DNA from: Nitrosomonas sp.
Lineage (GTDB): Bacteria > Pseudomonadota > Gammaproteobacteria > Burkholderiales > Nitrosomonadaceae
Reading direction: 5' to 3'
Assembly (NCBI GenBank): GCA_024281675.1
Contig: JAMXAG010000001.1
Coordinates: forward strand, 186,001-250,000
DNA: 64,000 bases
The notes beneath the pieces were generated by a model, which saw only the letters and a program-made list of their open reading frames with translations, searched no databases and had not been told where the DNA came from. This document shows positions 40,869-51,003 of this stretch, one piece after another. Numbering within the stretch: position 1 is the stretch's first letter; every line of letters starts with the position of its first letter. The position numbers and the translations under genes are program-made.

Positions 40869-42026
40869 ATGAATTTTATAAAGAAACTGACTCATTTCAT
40901 GCCTGTTCTTGCCATTGCTGTGCTTGCTTTTCTGTTCTTGTTTGCGGCCAATGTTTCGGCAGAAAGCAATGAAGAGGAATTACTCAAAGCAGCTTTTTCG
41001 GGTGATGCAAAAATCGTCAAAGAATTGATAGATAAAGGCGCTAACATCAATTTTCAAAATGAGAAGAAATTTAACGCATTGATGGTTGCTGCTCAGTATG
41101 GCCATAGCGACATCGTAACGATGCTGCTGGAAAAGAATGCTGACGTGAATTTGAAGAATGCGGGAGATACTACAGCGTTGATGCTTGCAACCAAGAACGG
41201 GCATGTGGAAATTGTTAAAGCTTTATTAGCCAAAGGTGCGCAAATCAATGCACAAACTACGGAAGGCATCACTGCATTGATGCTGGCCATTCAAAAAAAT
41301 CACGAAAGTACAGCGGATGTTCTAATCACTCAAGGGGCCGATATTCACTTGCAAACCAAAGATAAGGTTACGGCGCTCATTATTGCTGCACTGGAAGGGC
41401 GAAGCGCTATTGTTGAGAAGCTTTTAGTCAAAGGTGCCCAAGTCGATCACCGCGCCGTGGACAATACCACCGCGTTGTATATGGCGGCGAGAAATGGGCA
41501 CAAGGATATTGTCGATATATTATTGGCTAAAAATGCGGCATTTGATTTGCTTGCTGCCAATGACACCACGCCTCTGTACATTGCTGCGCAAAATAATCAT
41601 GTTGATATTGTTTACACTTTATTGAAAAAAGGTGCGAAAGTTGACCAGCAGGATAAAAATAATGCAACCGCGTTGACGATTGCAGCATTGATCGGCAATG
41701 CCGAGATGGTTAAAGTGCTCATTAAACATGGTGCAAAAGTCGACCATAAAGCATCCAATGGATTTACACCGCTGATACTAGCGGCACAAAATGGACACAC
41801 TAACGTAATTGAAGCATTACTTGAAAGTGACGCAAAAATTGATCTGCAAAATGATGATGGTGTAACGGCTTTAATGTGGGCAGGATTGCACGACCATGCG
41901 GATACTGTAAAAATTTTGCTGCAGAAAGGAGCAAATACCAGCCTCAAAAGTAAAAAAGGTAAAACTGCTGCTGAAATCGCCAAAGATCCAGCCATCGTTG
42001 AATTGTTAAAGTCGAGGGCAAAGTAA
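40869..42026 (+). CDS. secreted ankyrin-repeat protein
   Basis: 385 aa. Signal peptide about residues 1-32 (VLAIAVLAFLFLFAANVSA, then ESNEEE), so it probably acts in the periplasm. The rest is about ten 33-residue ankyrin repeats with the pattern TALMxAxxxGHxxIVxxLLxKGA. These form a protein-binding surface; the partner is unknown. AGGTGTAATC precedes the ATG. The following gene (glycerophosphodiesterase) starts 73 bp downstream. Confidence 0.88.
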   Translation: MNFIKKLTHFMPVLAIAVLAFLFLFAANVSAESNEEELLKAAFSGDAKIVKELIDKGANINFQNEKKFNALMVAAQYGHSDIVTMLLEKNADVNLKNAGDTTALMLATKNGHVEIVKALLAKGAQINAQTTEGITALMLAIQKNHESTADVLITQGADIHLQTKDKVTALIIAALEGRSAIVEKLLVKGAQVDHRAVDNTTALYMAARNGHKDIVDILLAKNAAFDLLAANDTTPLYIAAQNNHVDIVYTLLKKGAKVDQQDKNNATALTIAALIGNAEMVKVLIKHGAKVDHKASNGFTPLILAAQNGHTNVIEALLESDAKIDLQNDDGVTALMWAGLHDHADTVKILLQKGANTSLKSKKGKTAAEIAKDPAIVELLKSRAK

Positions 42027-42099
42027 TAACTTGGTGATTGGATCAATCTTGTGACTGCAGTAGCATCGAAAAATTTGATGACTATGGAAGAAGATTACA

Positions 42100-42834
42100 A
42101 TGAGTAAGGTTTTGGTCTATGCGCATCGAGGTGCCAATTCCGAAGCATTGGAAAACACACGTGGTGCTTTTGATAAAGCACTGGCTTATCCAATCGATGG
42201 GATTGAAACCGATGTTCAGTTAACCCGAGATGAAATTGCGGTGCTATGGCATGATCGCTATCTCGACAAAATCGGACTCAGCGATAAGCATATTGATGAT
42301 TTTGATTATCTTCAACTGAAGGAATTGATGTCACGTGCATTTTCTGATGGGCATCAAAATCCAATGACATTGCAAGATTTTCTGGTCGCTTACCGAACAC
42401 GTTGTCGATTATTGGTTGAAATCAAGAATCGTGATTGGGAATCTCGCTCCCGCCATCAGTTAAAAATGCGCCAGACATTAGATTTGATCGGAAAAAATCC
42501 GGATCACCAGATTATCGTGTCGTCATTTAATTTAGCAAGCCTTATTGATGCACACGATTGTCGGTCTGATTTTCCGCTGATGTATAATACTGAAAGCGAT
42601 CAATCAATTACCGATGTGCACAAAGTTAACGCAGCCTACCCCTTTTTGCATGGGTTTTGTTTGCCGATTGATATCATTGACCTGGAAATTGTTGGCCTGT
42701 TGCGCGATCATCGCAAATGTATCGGTGTTTATACCTGTAATAGTGAAATGCAGATTAATAAAGCATTGCAACTGGGGGTAGATATTCTCATCAGCGATTT
42801 TCCACAAAAAGCGCTCATCATTCGAGATCGATGA
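42100..42834 (+). CDS. glycerophosphodiester phosphodiesterase
   Basis: Hydrolyses glycerophosphodiesters to glycerol-3-phosphate and an alcohol. 244 aa with no signal peptide, so cytoplasmic (GlpQ/UgpQ type). The GDPD signature is complete: AHRGANSEALENTRGAF, GIETDVQLTRD and VLWHD, giving the His, Glu, Asp metal and catalytic residues. Its stop overlaps the glpD start (ATGA), coupling production of glycerol-3-phosphate to its oxidation. Confidence 0.92.
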   Translation: MSKVLVYAHRGANSEALENTRGAFDKALAYPIDGIETDVQLTRDEIAVLWHDRYLDKIGLSDKHIDDFDYLQLKELMSRAFSDGHQNPMTLQDFLVAYRTRCRLLVEIKNRDWESRSRHQLKMRQTLDLIGKNPDHQIIVSSFNLASLIDAHDCRSDFPLMYNTESDQSITDVHKVNAAYPFLHGFCLPIDIIDLEIVGLLRDHRKCIGVYTCNSEMQINKALQLGVDILISDFPQKALIIRDR

Positions 42835-44417
42835 GAAGAGATTTTGCTGCACTTTCGTGTCAATCTTTTGATTTGTTGGTATGTGGCGGCGGTATCTATG
42901 GTGCTTGGACCGCTTATGATGCAGCATTGCGTGGACTCAAAGTTGCAATTATCGAACAAAATGACTGGGCTAGTGCTACTTCGTCGGCATCTAGTAAGCT
43001 GATTCATGGCGGTTTGCGCTATTTAGAAACCTATGATTTCAAGCTCGTCAGCAAATCACTCAAAGAACGTGAACTGTTGTTACAAATCGCACCCCATCGT
43101 GTTTGGCCGTTGCAATTTGGCATGCCATTATATACATACCAGCGCAACCATTACTTGAATCGACTCAAGTTGAAAATCGGTTTGATGTTGTATGATTGGT
43201 TGGCTGGGAAAACGCGCTCAAAGACACACCACCGTTACTTGGATGCAGAGTCATTGATGACGCATTTCCCTTATCTTCGTAACAATGCGCTTAAAGGGAG
43301 TTTTATTTATTCCGATGCGCAAACCGATGATGCCCGTCTAGTATTAGAGCTTATCGCGGGCGCGCTCGATGCCGGCGCGTGCTGTGTTAATTATTGCCAA
43401 TTTATTCAATTCCTTGCAAGAGAAGAGAATCTCAATGGTGCATTGATTCAAGATCAAGTGACCGAGAAACAACAAGCGATTTATTTTAAGCAAATCGTTT
43501 TTACTACTGGGCAATGGCTCGCTAATGATCGATACAGTCAACAATGGTGTCTACTCGCAAAAGGCGTCCATTTAATCATGCCGGCTGTTCCAGGCGATAA
43601 AGCATTACTTTTGACCGCACGGTCAGATGGGCGGGTGTTTTTCCTGATTCCGTGGTATGGCATGACTTTACTGGGTACTACCGACACTGAATTTCGGGGT
43701 GATGTTACAAATGTAAAGGTTGAACCGAGCGATATTCGTTATTTACTCGATGCAGTAAACGACTATTTGCAAGCCCCTTGGAATGAACAGGATATTATTG
43801 GTCATTTCGTAGGTGTTCGTGTTTTTAAACGAGAAGGTCAATTGAATTTACAGGATTCTCCTTCTTCTGTTAGTCGCGATTGGGAATTAAAATCCCAAAC
43901 TGATGATATCCATTATTCTATCGGAGGCAAGATTACCTCCGCCAGGCAAGATGCCGCTGCTATTGTTGATAAAGTTTGCACGCAACTTGGAAACTCTCGA
44001 TCCTGTGCAACGCAGCAGTTGTTTCCGTGGGCACCGAGTAATACCTTTCGAATTTGGTGGGAACAAATGCAATCCCATGCTTCAGTGCTAGGGATTGATG
44101 ATGAAAGTACGCACTGGCTTTTACGACGGCATGGCACGGAAACGAGCAAAATTTTTCATCGCATTGAAAAGCAACCACAGCTTGCACAACGTATTATTCC
44201 ATCGCTTCCCTTTATCTATGCAGATCTGCTTCATTGCGCTGAATCCGAGATGGTAATCCATTTGGATGATTTGTTACGTCGCCGCATGCCTTTGTTGATT
44301 CTTACCAAACTCTCCAAAGAGCAACTGCAACACATTGCACAATGCGTGGCCGATACTTTGAATTGGGATGCTGTCAGAGTGGCGCAGGAAGTTAATCGTT
44401 GCAGCAATGATGCGTAA
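42831..44417 (+). CDS. glpD: aerobic glycerol-3-phosphate dehydrogenase
   Basis: FAD flavoprotein that oxidises glycerol-3-phosphate to dihydroxyacetone phosphate and passes electrons to quinone. 528 aa, near the E. coli length (501). FAD motif LLVCGGGIYGAWTAYDAALRG, then SSASSKLIHGGLRYLE typical of GlpD. A C-terminal DAO_C domain is present (SEMVIHLDDLLRRRMPLL). It is preceded by the phosphodiesterase (ATGA overlap) and overlaps the kinase gene that follows. Confidence 0.92.
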   Translation: MRRDFAALSCQSFDLLVCGGGIYGAWTAYDAALRGLKVAIIEQNDWASATSSASSKLIHGGLRYLETYDFKLVSKSLKERELLLQIAPHRVWPLQFGMPLYTYQRNHYLNRLKLKIGLMLYDWLAGKTRSKTHHRYLDAESLMTHFPYLRNNALKGSFIYSDAQTDDARLVLELIAGALDAGACCVNYCQFIQFLAREENLNGALIQDQVTEKQQAIYFKQIVFTTGQWLANDRYSQQWCLLAKGVHLIMPAVPGDKALLLTARSDGRVFFLIPWYGMTLLGTTDTEFRGDVTNVKVEPSDIRYLLDAVNDYLQAPWNEQDIIGHFVGVRVFKREGQLNLQDSPSSVSRDWELKSQTDDIHYSIGGKITSARQDAAAIVDKVCTQLGNSRSCATQQLFPWAPSNTFRIWWEQMQSHASVLGIDDESTHWLLRRHGTETSKIFHRIEKQPQLAQRIIPSLPFIYADLLHCAESEMVIHLDDLLRRRMPLLILTKLSKEQLQHIAQCVADTLNWDAVRVAQEVNRCSNDA

Positions 44418-45831
44418 CTCTGATATTTCAGCAGTTGCACTTGATTTAGGTACGACTTCTATTAAAGCTGCCTTGATGGATGCTGATGGAAATCTGTGTC
44501 ATGTCACCCGACAGGATGCGCCCACTATTAACCATCATAATGGATATTATGAAAGCGATGGATTGGCTTATTTAACGACTACCGAACAAGTTCTAAAGCA
44601 TTGCCTTAGTCATACCCATAAAAAGCCACCACTGGGTTTATGTAGTCAACGTTCTTCTTTTTTGATTTGGGAAAAGAACAGCGGCGATCCTGTCATCCCT
44701 TTAATTTCATGGCAAGATACTCGTGGTAGTGAATGCTGTAATCGGCTGTATGCATCTGCTGAGTTGATTCAACGCTTGACTGGGTTACGGTTAACACCTT
44801 ACTACTTTGCTCCTAAGCTTAATGTTTTATTACGAGAAAATCCGTCATGGCGTGATAAACTGATACAAAAGCAATGGTTAGTTGGTACGCTTGATACTTT
44901 TCTTATTTGGCGTTGGACTCGAGGACAACATTATTGGGTCGATGCTTCTATGGCTGCACGTACTTTGCTGATGGATATTCATCAACAGCAATGGTCGCAG
45001 AATCTGTGTGAATTATTTGAAATTCCTTTGGAAATTCTGCCAGATATTCGATCTTCTACTGAGCTCAATATCACGTTCGAGTCGTTTGATTTGACGCTCA
45101 CAGCAAGTATGGCAGACCAATCCGCAGCTTATCTGGCCAGTGTCGATGGGAATTTGGCTAATGTATCGGACAAAGCTTTAGTTAATCTCGGTACCGGCGG
45201 TTTTGTGATCCGAACCTTTCCGCAAGAACCATCCGTACTGAATGGTTATCTACAAACGCTGGTTTATCAGCCAGCTGATGAACTGCCATGTTTTGCGATC
45301 GAAGGTACACTAAATTCGATTGCCGCTGTGTTGGCGCCGTATTCGATCGAAGATTGCGTAATCGAAGATATGGCAAGCAGTAATATTTTTTGTCTTGCAG
45401 AGCCCAGCGGATTAGGTGCACCGTATTTTCGTCAAGACTATGGTTTGTTTTTTTCGCAATCAACTTCGCTGTTGACACAGCAACAAATTGTCGTGTTGCT
45501 ACTTGAAGCTATTTGTTTCCGGATTGCACGTATCATTGAGGATTTTCATAGTCAATTACCGCTAGCGGAAATTTACTTATCGGGAGGATTGTCAGCACTG
45601 CCTTGCCTGCAGCATGGCATTGGCCAGTGTGTGTCACTCCCCATTTATTATTTGCAGCAGAAAGAAGCGAGCTTGCAAGGCGCTGCTTTACTTGCAGTTA
45701 ATAGTAAAGTTCATTGTCCTCATGAAGTCAGTCGAATTTCTATAGTTCAAAAAAGCGACAAGCTGAATAAAAAATTTCTTGCCTGGAAAGAATGGTTGGA
45801 TGACCTATTGCTCGAAGAAATTAAAAATTAA
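44407..45831 (+). CDS. FGGY-family carbohydrate kinase
   Basis: 474 aa from ATG at 44407, which overlaps the end of glpD; an ORF start at 44368 is less likely since it extends into glpD. ATPase core: AVALDLGTTSIKAALMDADG (phosphate 1), LVNLGTGGFVIR (phosphate 2) and YLSGGLSALPCLQ (adenosine). It resembles glycerol kinase in architecture, and its position after glpD favours glycerol, but it lacks the usual GlpK signature as I know it. The substrate is open (glycerol, xylulose or similar). Confidence 0.8.
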   Translation: MMRNSDISAVALDLGTTSIKAALMDADGNLCHVTRQDAPTINHHNGYYESDGLAYLTTTEQVLKHCLSHTHKKPPLGLCSQRSSFLIWEKNSGDPVIPLISWQDTRGSECCNRLYASAELIQRLTGLRLTPYYFAPKLNVLLRENPSWRDKLIQKQWLVGTLDTFLIWRWTRGQHYWVDASMAARTLLMDIHQQQWSQNLCELFEIPLEILPDIRSSTELNITFESFDLTLTASMADQSAAYLASVDGNLANVSDKALVNLGTGGFVIRTFPQEPSVLNGYLQTLVYQPADELPCFAIEGTLNSIAAVLAPYSIEDCVIEDMASSNIFCLAEPSGLGAPYFRQDYGLFFSQSTSLLTQQQIVVLLLEAICFRIARIIEDFHSQLPLAEIYLSGGLSALPCLQHGIGQCVSLPIYYLQQKEASLQGAALLAVNSKVHCPHEVSRISIVQKSDKLNKKFLAWKEWLDDLLLEEIKN

Positions 45832-46205
45832 TGTAAGGTATGTGTTAGGAGTTTTGTAAATATGGTCGATTGTCTAGTAGGTCTCTGTTTATCTTTGCGA
45901 ATTTTTTTAGGAAAAAAATCGTATGTTTGCTGAAATAGTTTGAACTGAAGTTTTAGATGGAAATAGACCCTCTTTTGCCCGATTACAGTTAGTTTCAAAA
46001 CATCCTTTTGTGATAATTTTAACACTCCATTATTTATTGACGACAATAGAATCGAGTACGGATGCGACAATGGCATATCCAAAAATTCAATTAATATGAC
46101 GTATGGTGCTCCTGATCGCATCAATAATCGCTATGGATACTTTCCAGCTTGGAATGGAATGATGTGCATTCCTCATTCCGATTACCAATCTACGAAGGAC
46201 GAATT
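45832..46205. other. 374-bp intergenic region, no gene seen
   Basis: Separates the glycerol operon from the polysaccharide cluster. A minus-strand ORF of 98 codons (46124-45828) is basic and Lys/Thr rich, with no ribosome-binding site or recognisable family, and is probably chance. The promoter for the glycosyltransferase cluster should lie here, but I see no convincing hexamer pair. AAGGACGAATT just before 46206 is the ribosome-binding site. Confidence 0.5.
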
Positions 46206-47429
46206 ATGAAACTGCTGTATATCGTAGAAGATCGCTTTCCACCCTTCCGGGCCGATGTGGTCGATTTATTTGCTAAACAAATGCCTGCTCGAGGACATCA
46301 GATTGAATGGTTGATGCAGCGTGGTTCAGATGCGGCGAATCAAGCTTCTCCCACTCAATGGTTGGGCAACACTGTGTATCTTACGCCACATAGTAAAGGT
46401 AAAAAACTCATTCATAGAATCATCAACAACTTTCTCGGTATGCTGGGTGACTTGATGATTTTGCCTTTAGCGATTCGAGGGCGTTACGATGTTATTCAAG
46501 TACGCGACAAGTTTTTTGCTAGCTTAATTGCCTGGCTTTCAGCACGACTAACCGGCGCACGTTTTGTGTATTGGATGTCCTATCCTTTTGCCGAGTCAAA
46601 GTTGTATCAAGCACGAAATCGGTTAGTGCCTTATCGCCATCTGGTTTGGTTGAAAGGTCATTTGATTCGTAATTTACTCTATAAAGTTATTTTGCCATGC
46701 GCGGATCATATTTTTGTTCAAAGCCAACGCATGAAAGAAGATGTTGCGCAGCAAGGTATCCGTTTGTCCAAGATGACTCCGGTACCTATGGGTATCCGTA
46801 TCGATCAGGTAGGGCAAGCTCATGATGCTACTGCACCGAATACGCGAAACCCGTTGCTTCTTCATCTTGGATTGATTATGAAGATGCGTAAATCGGAAAT
46901 CTTGGTTCGTGTGTTGCATAGGGTAAAATCACGCTATCCTGGAGCGCGTTTGTTGTACGTCGGTGATGGACAAATGCCAAGTGACTCGCAGGCTGTAGAG
47001 GAAGAAGCGATTCGACTGGGATTAATGTCGGACGTCACGATCACTGGATTTCTACCGATGGATGAAGCTTGGAAATTGGTTAAGCAAGCCGATATTTGTT
47101 TTTCTCCTATCTATCCTTCTCCGGTTTTTCTTCCTGCGTCACCTACCAAATTGATCGAATACATGGCAATGGGTAAATGCGTTGTCGCGAATGAACTGCC
47201 GGAGCAGTGCCAAGTAATGGAGGATAGTGGTATAGGCCGTTGTGTCGAGTGGGATGAAAAAGCTTTTGCTGATGCAGTATTTTATTTACTAGAAGACCCA
47301 GAACGTGCAAAAAACATGGCAGCAAAAGGCCCCGATTGGGTTAGAAAGAACAGGACTTACGATGTTATCGCTGACCTGGTCGAATCGGAATATGAAAAAA
47401 TATTAGGAAAAGCCATTTGTCCCACCTAA
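46206..47429 (+). CDS. glycosyltransferase family 4
   Basis: 407 aa from ATG at 46206, preceded by AAGGACGAATT. Two Rossmann halves (GT-B fold). The donor-binding region has LLYVGDGQMPSD, VTITGFLPMDEAW and SPTKLIEYMAMGKCVVANE, where the Glu pairs with the family's conserved acid. Cytoplasmic, adding a sugar to a lipid-linked polysaccharide repeat unit. First of five cluster genes; its stop overlaps the flippase start. Confidence 0.88.
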   Translation: MKLLYIVEDRFPPFRADVVDLFAKQMPARGHQIEWLMQRGSDAANQASPTQWLGNTVYLTPHSKGKKLIHRIINNFLGMLGDLMILPLAIRGRYDVIQVRDKFFASLIAWLSARLTGARFVYWMSYPFAESKLYQARNRLVPYRHLVWLKGHLIRNLLYKVILPCADHIFVQSQRMKEDVAQQGIRLSKMTPVPMGIRIDQVGQAHDATAPNTRNPLLLHLGLIMKMRKSEILVRVLHRVKSRYPGARLLYVGDGQMPSDSQAVEEEAIRLGLMSDVTITGFLPMDEAWKLVKQADICFSPIYPSPVFLPASPTKLIEYMAMGKCVVANELPEQCQVMEDSGIGRCVEWDEKAFADAVFYLLEDPERAKNMAAKGPDWVRKNRTYDVIADLVESEYEKILGKAICPT

Positions 47430-48946
47430 TGCTCTATTCAGGGAAACGTTTTCGCAAAGCTCTCCAGCATTTTCTGTTGGGAAGAGTGACGCAGGCTATT
47501 GCATTTTTTGCGTTAACACTTTGGTTAGTACGTATTTTATCGCCTAGCGATTACGGTGCTTATATGGTGTTATGGGGTATGGTAGAGATGCTGATGCCTT
47601 TGAGTTCTCTCGGTATGATAGAAGGCGTGCGAAGATTTTTGCCGGAATTGGCGGAACGCGGGGCTCCTGGGCTTTTATCCAAATTTGTTAGCTGGATGGC
47701 TTTGATTCGCTTTGCGATTTTGATTGTTTTTTCAACAACCATTGTTTCCTTTTGGCCAGAAATTACCGTTTGGCTTGGTTTTAGTGTCGTGCAGCAAAAT
47801 AGCACAATCATCGCTACAGGTCTTATTATTACCGTCATAGGTTTCCGATTTACTGTTGAAATGCTTGAGTGTCTTCTAGAACAACGCTGGTCCCAAATGA
47901 CGCAAGCATTAATGCCGATCGGACGCATCATCGGTGTAGCATTACTGACGCTAGCAGGAACTTTAACGTTGGAAAAACTGTTATACATTGACTTGATTAT
48001 TTCGACCAGTTGTTTTCTGTTAGCGGAATTGTTTTTAATCAGAAAGCTAAGAAACTTGCCAGGTACCGGCGATTATTATGTCAGCGTGCGAGAAATTGCG
48101 ACTTTCGTTTGGCACATGATGGGGACGAGTTTATTATGGGCTGCCGCCGGACCCGGAACACTAAGAATTTTAGTAGCCAGGGTACTGGGGTTGGAAGTAG
48201 CCGGTATGTTTGCTTTCTTACAGCAACTACAAACCATCATCGGCCGTTACTTACCTGCTAATTTGCTTTACAACATCATTCGGCCTATCTTGATTTCACG
48301 GTATACCGCTGGTGAAATCAGTATTGTCAGCCAAACCGTGGCCTTATTATGGAAAATCAATCTATTAATTGTGGCCATCTGTGTCGCATCGATTGCTATT
48401 GCAGGTGATACGTTAATTGCATTTATCAGCAGTGACCGCTTTATGGATGCGGGAACGGTAATGCTGATTATGCTAATCGGCTTAGGCGCGGCCGGTCAAA
48501 GTCAATTGATCAATTCATCCATGCAAATTTTTTCCTATACGCATCAACTGCGATACTTTAGTTTATTGGCTATCCTAGTGCCAATATCGGTCATTATTGG
48601 ATCGCACTGGGGTTTGATTGGGGTCGTGATAGGAATTATGCTAAGCCTATGGATCTTGAATAGCACTATTTTAATGTGGCTCAACCGTCAAGATGAACGT
48701 ATTGAATTGGATTGGTATGGTGCTTTGCGCGGAATTGCTCTGGCTGCTTTATCAACAATCGTTGGTTGGATAGTTGGTCAAGAATATAGCGCGTGGTGGG
48801 GGCTTGGGGCTGTACTCTTGTTGTACTGTGTTGGATTGGTGTTGGTTAAGCCACTCAATTGTAATGATATGGCATTGTTACGCCGCGGACTACGACAGCA
48901 AGCTCGATTCTTTACACCTTTCGTATGGAATAATCCAAAATATTGA
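47429..48946 (+). CDS. polysaccharide flippase (Wzx/MATE-like)
   Basis: 505 aa from ATG at 47429, which overlaps the preceding stop as TAATG (TTG at 47417 is the alternative). Twelve to fourteen hydrophobic helices, starting with the motif LLGRVTQAIAFFALTLWLVR and YGAYMVLWGMVEMLMPL, typical of polysaccharide_synt family exporters. It would move lipid-linked repeat units across the inner membrane. No polymerase (Wzy) is present in the window. Confidence 0.88.
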   Translation: MLYSGKRFRKALQHFLLGRVTQAIAFFALTLWLVRILSPSDYGAYMVLWGMVEMLMPLSSLGMIEGVRRFLPELAERGAPGLLSKFVSWMALIRFAILIVFSTTIVSFWPEITVWLGFSVVQQNSTIIATGLIITVIGFRFTVEMLECLLEQRWSQMTQALMPIGRIIGVALLTLAGTLTLEKLLYIDLIISTSCFLLAELFLIRKLRNLPGTGDYYVSVREIATFVWHMMGTSLLWAAAGPGTLRILVARVLGLEVAGMFAFLQQLQTIIGRYLPANLLYNIIRPILISRYTAGEISIVSQTVALLWKINLLIVAICVASIAIAGDTLIAFISSDRFMDAGTVMLIMLIGLGAAGQSQLINSSMQIFSYTHQLRYFSLLAILVPISVIIGSHWGLIGVVIGIMLSLWILNSTILMWLNRQDERIELDWYGALRGIALAALSTIVGWIVGQEYSAWWGLGAVLLLYCVGLVLVKPLNCNDMALLRRGLRQQARFFTPFVWNNPKY

Positions 48947-48996
48947 CGGAATTTTCTGACCCTAAAACAATATTTACATTTCACGGTTAACTTCAG

Positions 48997-50112
48997 ATGA
49001 AGACTAGTAAAGCTAAAGTCAAAATATTACATATTATTAATGGTGAATTTTTCTCTGGCGCTGAAAGAGTTCAAGATGTGCTAGCATTGAGTTTGCCTGG
49101 CTATGATTACGAAGTTGGTTTTGTTTGTCTAAAACCGGTTAAATTTGCAGCTAATAGGGTTTCTAAAGTGCCACTCTATGAGGTGCCGATGAAATCCAAA
49201 TTTGATTTGGCCTGCGTAAAAGAAATTGCGGCTATTGCGCGACGGGATCAGTATGCGGTTATTCATTCACATACGCCTAGGGCCGTGTTGTTGGGGCGTC
49301 TTGCCGCTTGGATGGCTGGGTTGCCATTAGTTCATCATGTTCACAGTCCCACGACAAGAGATACCGAAAATCTGCTACGCAATTATATCAATGCCATGAT
49401 GGAACGGTTAAGCCTAATTGGTGTTTCGCAATTAATTCCTGTATCAAAAAGCTTAGAAGCGTATCTGCAAAAACAAGGTTGGCCGCGTACAAAAATTACC
49501 ACAGCCGCGAATGGCGTAGTGACTCCCGGGCCATTGCCTGAGCGCTTGCCTCCAAGTTCGGAATGGGTCATTGGCAGCGTGGCATTATTTCGTCCGCGAA
49601 AAGGATTGGAAGTGTTGCTTCAAACCCTGGCTGATTTAAAGCAAATGGGAAAGACCGTTCGACTACGCGCGGTAGGTCCATTCGAAACGCTAGAGTATGA
49701 AAAAACCATTAAAGCGTTGGCCATCCGATTAGGTGTAGCGGACATGATTGACTGGATTGGATTTGTACAAAAAATCGAACTAGAATTTCACAAAATGGAC
49801 GTTATGACACTTCCAAGCTTATTCGGAGAAGGTATGCCGATGGTTATTCTGGAAGCTATGGCAACGGGTGTGCCGGTTGTGGCATCCAATGTAGAAGGCA
49901 TTCCAGAAGTATTGGAACATGGTCAAACCGGTTTAGTGGTGCCTGCCGGAGATGCGCAACAACTGGCCAAAGTGATTGCTGAGCTAATGGATGGCAAATA
50001 TCAGTGGGCTAGCATGCGTGAGAAAGCATATCAGCTTCAGGTTGCTAATTTTTCAGACCGTAGCATGGCTAAAGCTGTTGCTGGTGTTTATGACGCGATA
50101 CTTAAGAAGTGA
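48997..50112 (+). CDS. glycosyltransferase family 4
   Basis: 371 aa GT-B enzyme. N-terminal acceptor domain (KILHIINGEFFSGAERVQDV). C-terminal donor domain with VALFRPRKGLEVLLQTL, and LPSLFGEGMPMVILEAMATG followed by VPVVASNVEGIPEV, giving the E-x7-E pattern of GT4. Its stop overlaps the start of the GT26 gene, so the two are translated together. Confidence 0.92.
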   Translation: MKTSKAKVKILHIINGEFFSGAERVQDVLALSLPGYDYEVGFVCLKPVKFAANRVSKVPLYEVPMKSKFDLACVKEIAAIARRDQYAVIHSHTPRAVLLGRLAAWMAGLPLVHHVHSPTTRDTENLLRNYINAMMERLSLIGVSQLIPVSKSLEAYLQKQGWPRTKITTAANGVVTPGPLPERLPPSSEWVIGSVALFRPRKGLEVLLQTLADLKQMGKTVRLRAVGPFETLEYEKTIKALAIRLGVADMIDWIGFVQKIELEFHKMDVMTLPSLFGEGMPMVILEAMATGVPVVASNVEGIPEVLEHGQTGLVVPAGDAQQLAKVIAELMDGKYQWASMREKAYQLQVANFSDRSMAKAVAGVYDAILKK

Positions 50113-50915
50113 CAACCTCTATGACGTACATATCCCTTTTTGGATTAAACATCAAAGATACAACGCTTGATGAAGCAGGCGCCAGTATTGTTGCCGACGC
50201 CAAGCAAAACAACCGTTGCAAAGTTTTTTTTCTGAATGCCCATTGCGTTAATGTTGCAGCGAACGATGCAAGCTATCTGCAGGCATTGCAGGACCAAGCC
50301 TTATTGTATGCGGATGGCAGTGGTATGCGGCATGCCGCAAAACTGGCGGGTTTTTGGCTCAGAGACAATGTTAATGGAACCGACTTGTTTCCTATTATTT
50401 GCCGCGAAGCTGCTCGCGAACAGGTTAGCCTCGGGCTGTTGGGCGCGCGCCCTGGCATAGCCCAGCAATGTGCCGACAACATGAAAAAACAATTTCCACA
50501 TTTGAATATTGTCTGGACACACGATGGTTACTTCAATCCAAATGATGCAGAAAGTATCATCCATTCTATCAATGACAGTGGCGCACAAATTCTCCTGATA
50601 GCGATGGGTGTACCGAATCAGGAATTATGGATAGCGCGTCACGCGGAAAAACTGCAAGCACCTATTCTAATGGGGGTAGGCGCATTATTCGATTTTTATT
50701 CCGGAATCATACCCCGGGCACCTTATTTTATTCGTAAACTTGGATTGGAATGGGTTTTTCGATTGATGATGGAGCCGAAAAGGATGTTTGCACGATATGT
50801 TCTGGGTAATCCAATTTTTATGATGCGTGTATTATGGCGTCGTTTGAAAGGAAGGAAAGCCTTGCAACAACAACCCCTCATTCATAATGTGCAACAATCG
50901 TTGAACAAAATTTAA
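50109..50915 (+). CDS. WecG/TagA/CpsF-type (GT26) glycosyltransferase
   Basis: 268 aa from GTG at 50109 (overlapping the preceding stop); ATG at 50121 is an alternative. Family parts: VFFLNAHCVNVAANDASYLQ, LYADGSGMRHAAKLAG, LGLLGARPGIAQQCADNMKK and LIAMGVPNQELWI. Such enzymes add the second sugar (ManNAc or glucose type) to lipid-linked intermediates. The sugar is unknown. A membrane-proximal basic C-terminus is present. Confidence 0.9.
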   Translation: MTTSMTYISLFGLNIKDTTLDEAGASIVADAKQNNRCKVFFLNAHCVNVAANDASYLQALQDQALLYADGSGMRHAAKLAGFWLRDNVNGTDLFPIICREAAREQVSLGLLGARPGIAQQCADNMKKQFPHLNIVWTHDGYFNPNDAESIIHSINDSGAQILLIAMGVPNQELWIARHAEKLQAPILMGVGALFDFYSGIIPRAPYFIRKLGLEWVFRLMMEPKRMFARYVLGNPIFMMRVLWRRLKGRKALQQQPLIHNVQQSLNKI

Positions 50916-51003
50916 TTGATGGAAAAAGGGTATGGTTTTTACTAGAAATCCAATTTTAATATTCTGATCATGCAACACAGTTACTTAGGAAAGGAATATC
51001 GCT

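Noticed and set aside
45828..46124. 98-codon minus-strand ORF in the gap before the polysaccharide cluster
   Set aside because: No recognisable family, no ribosome-binding site, basic low-complexity composition.
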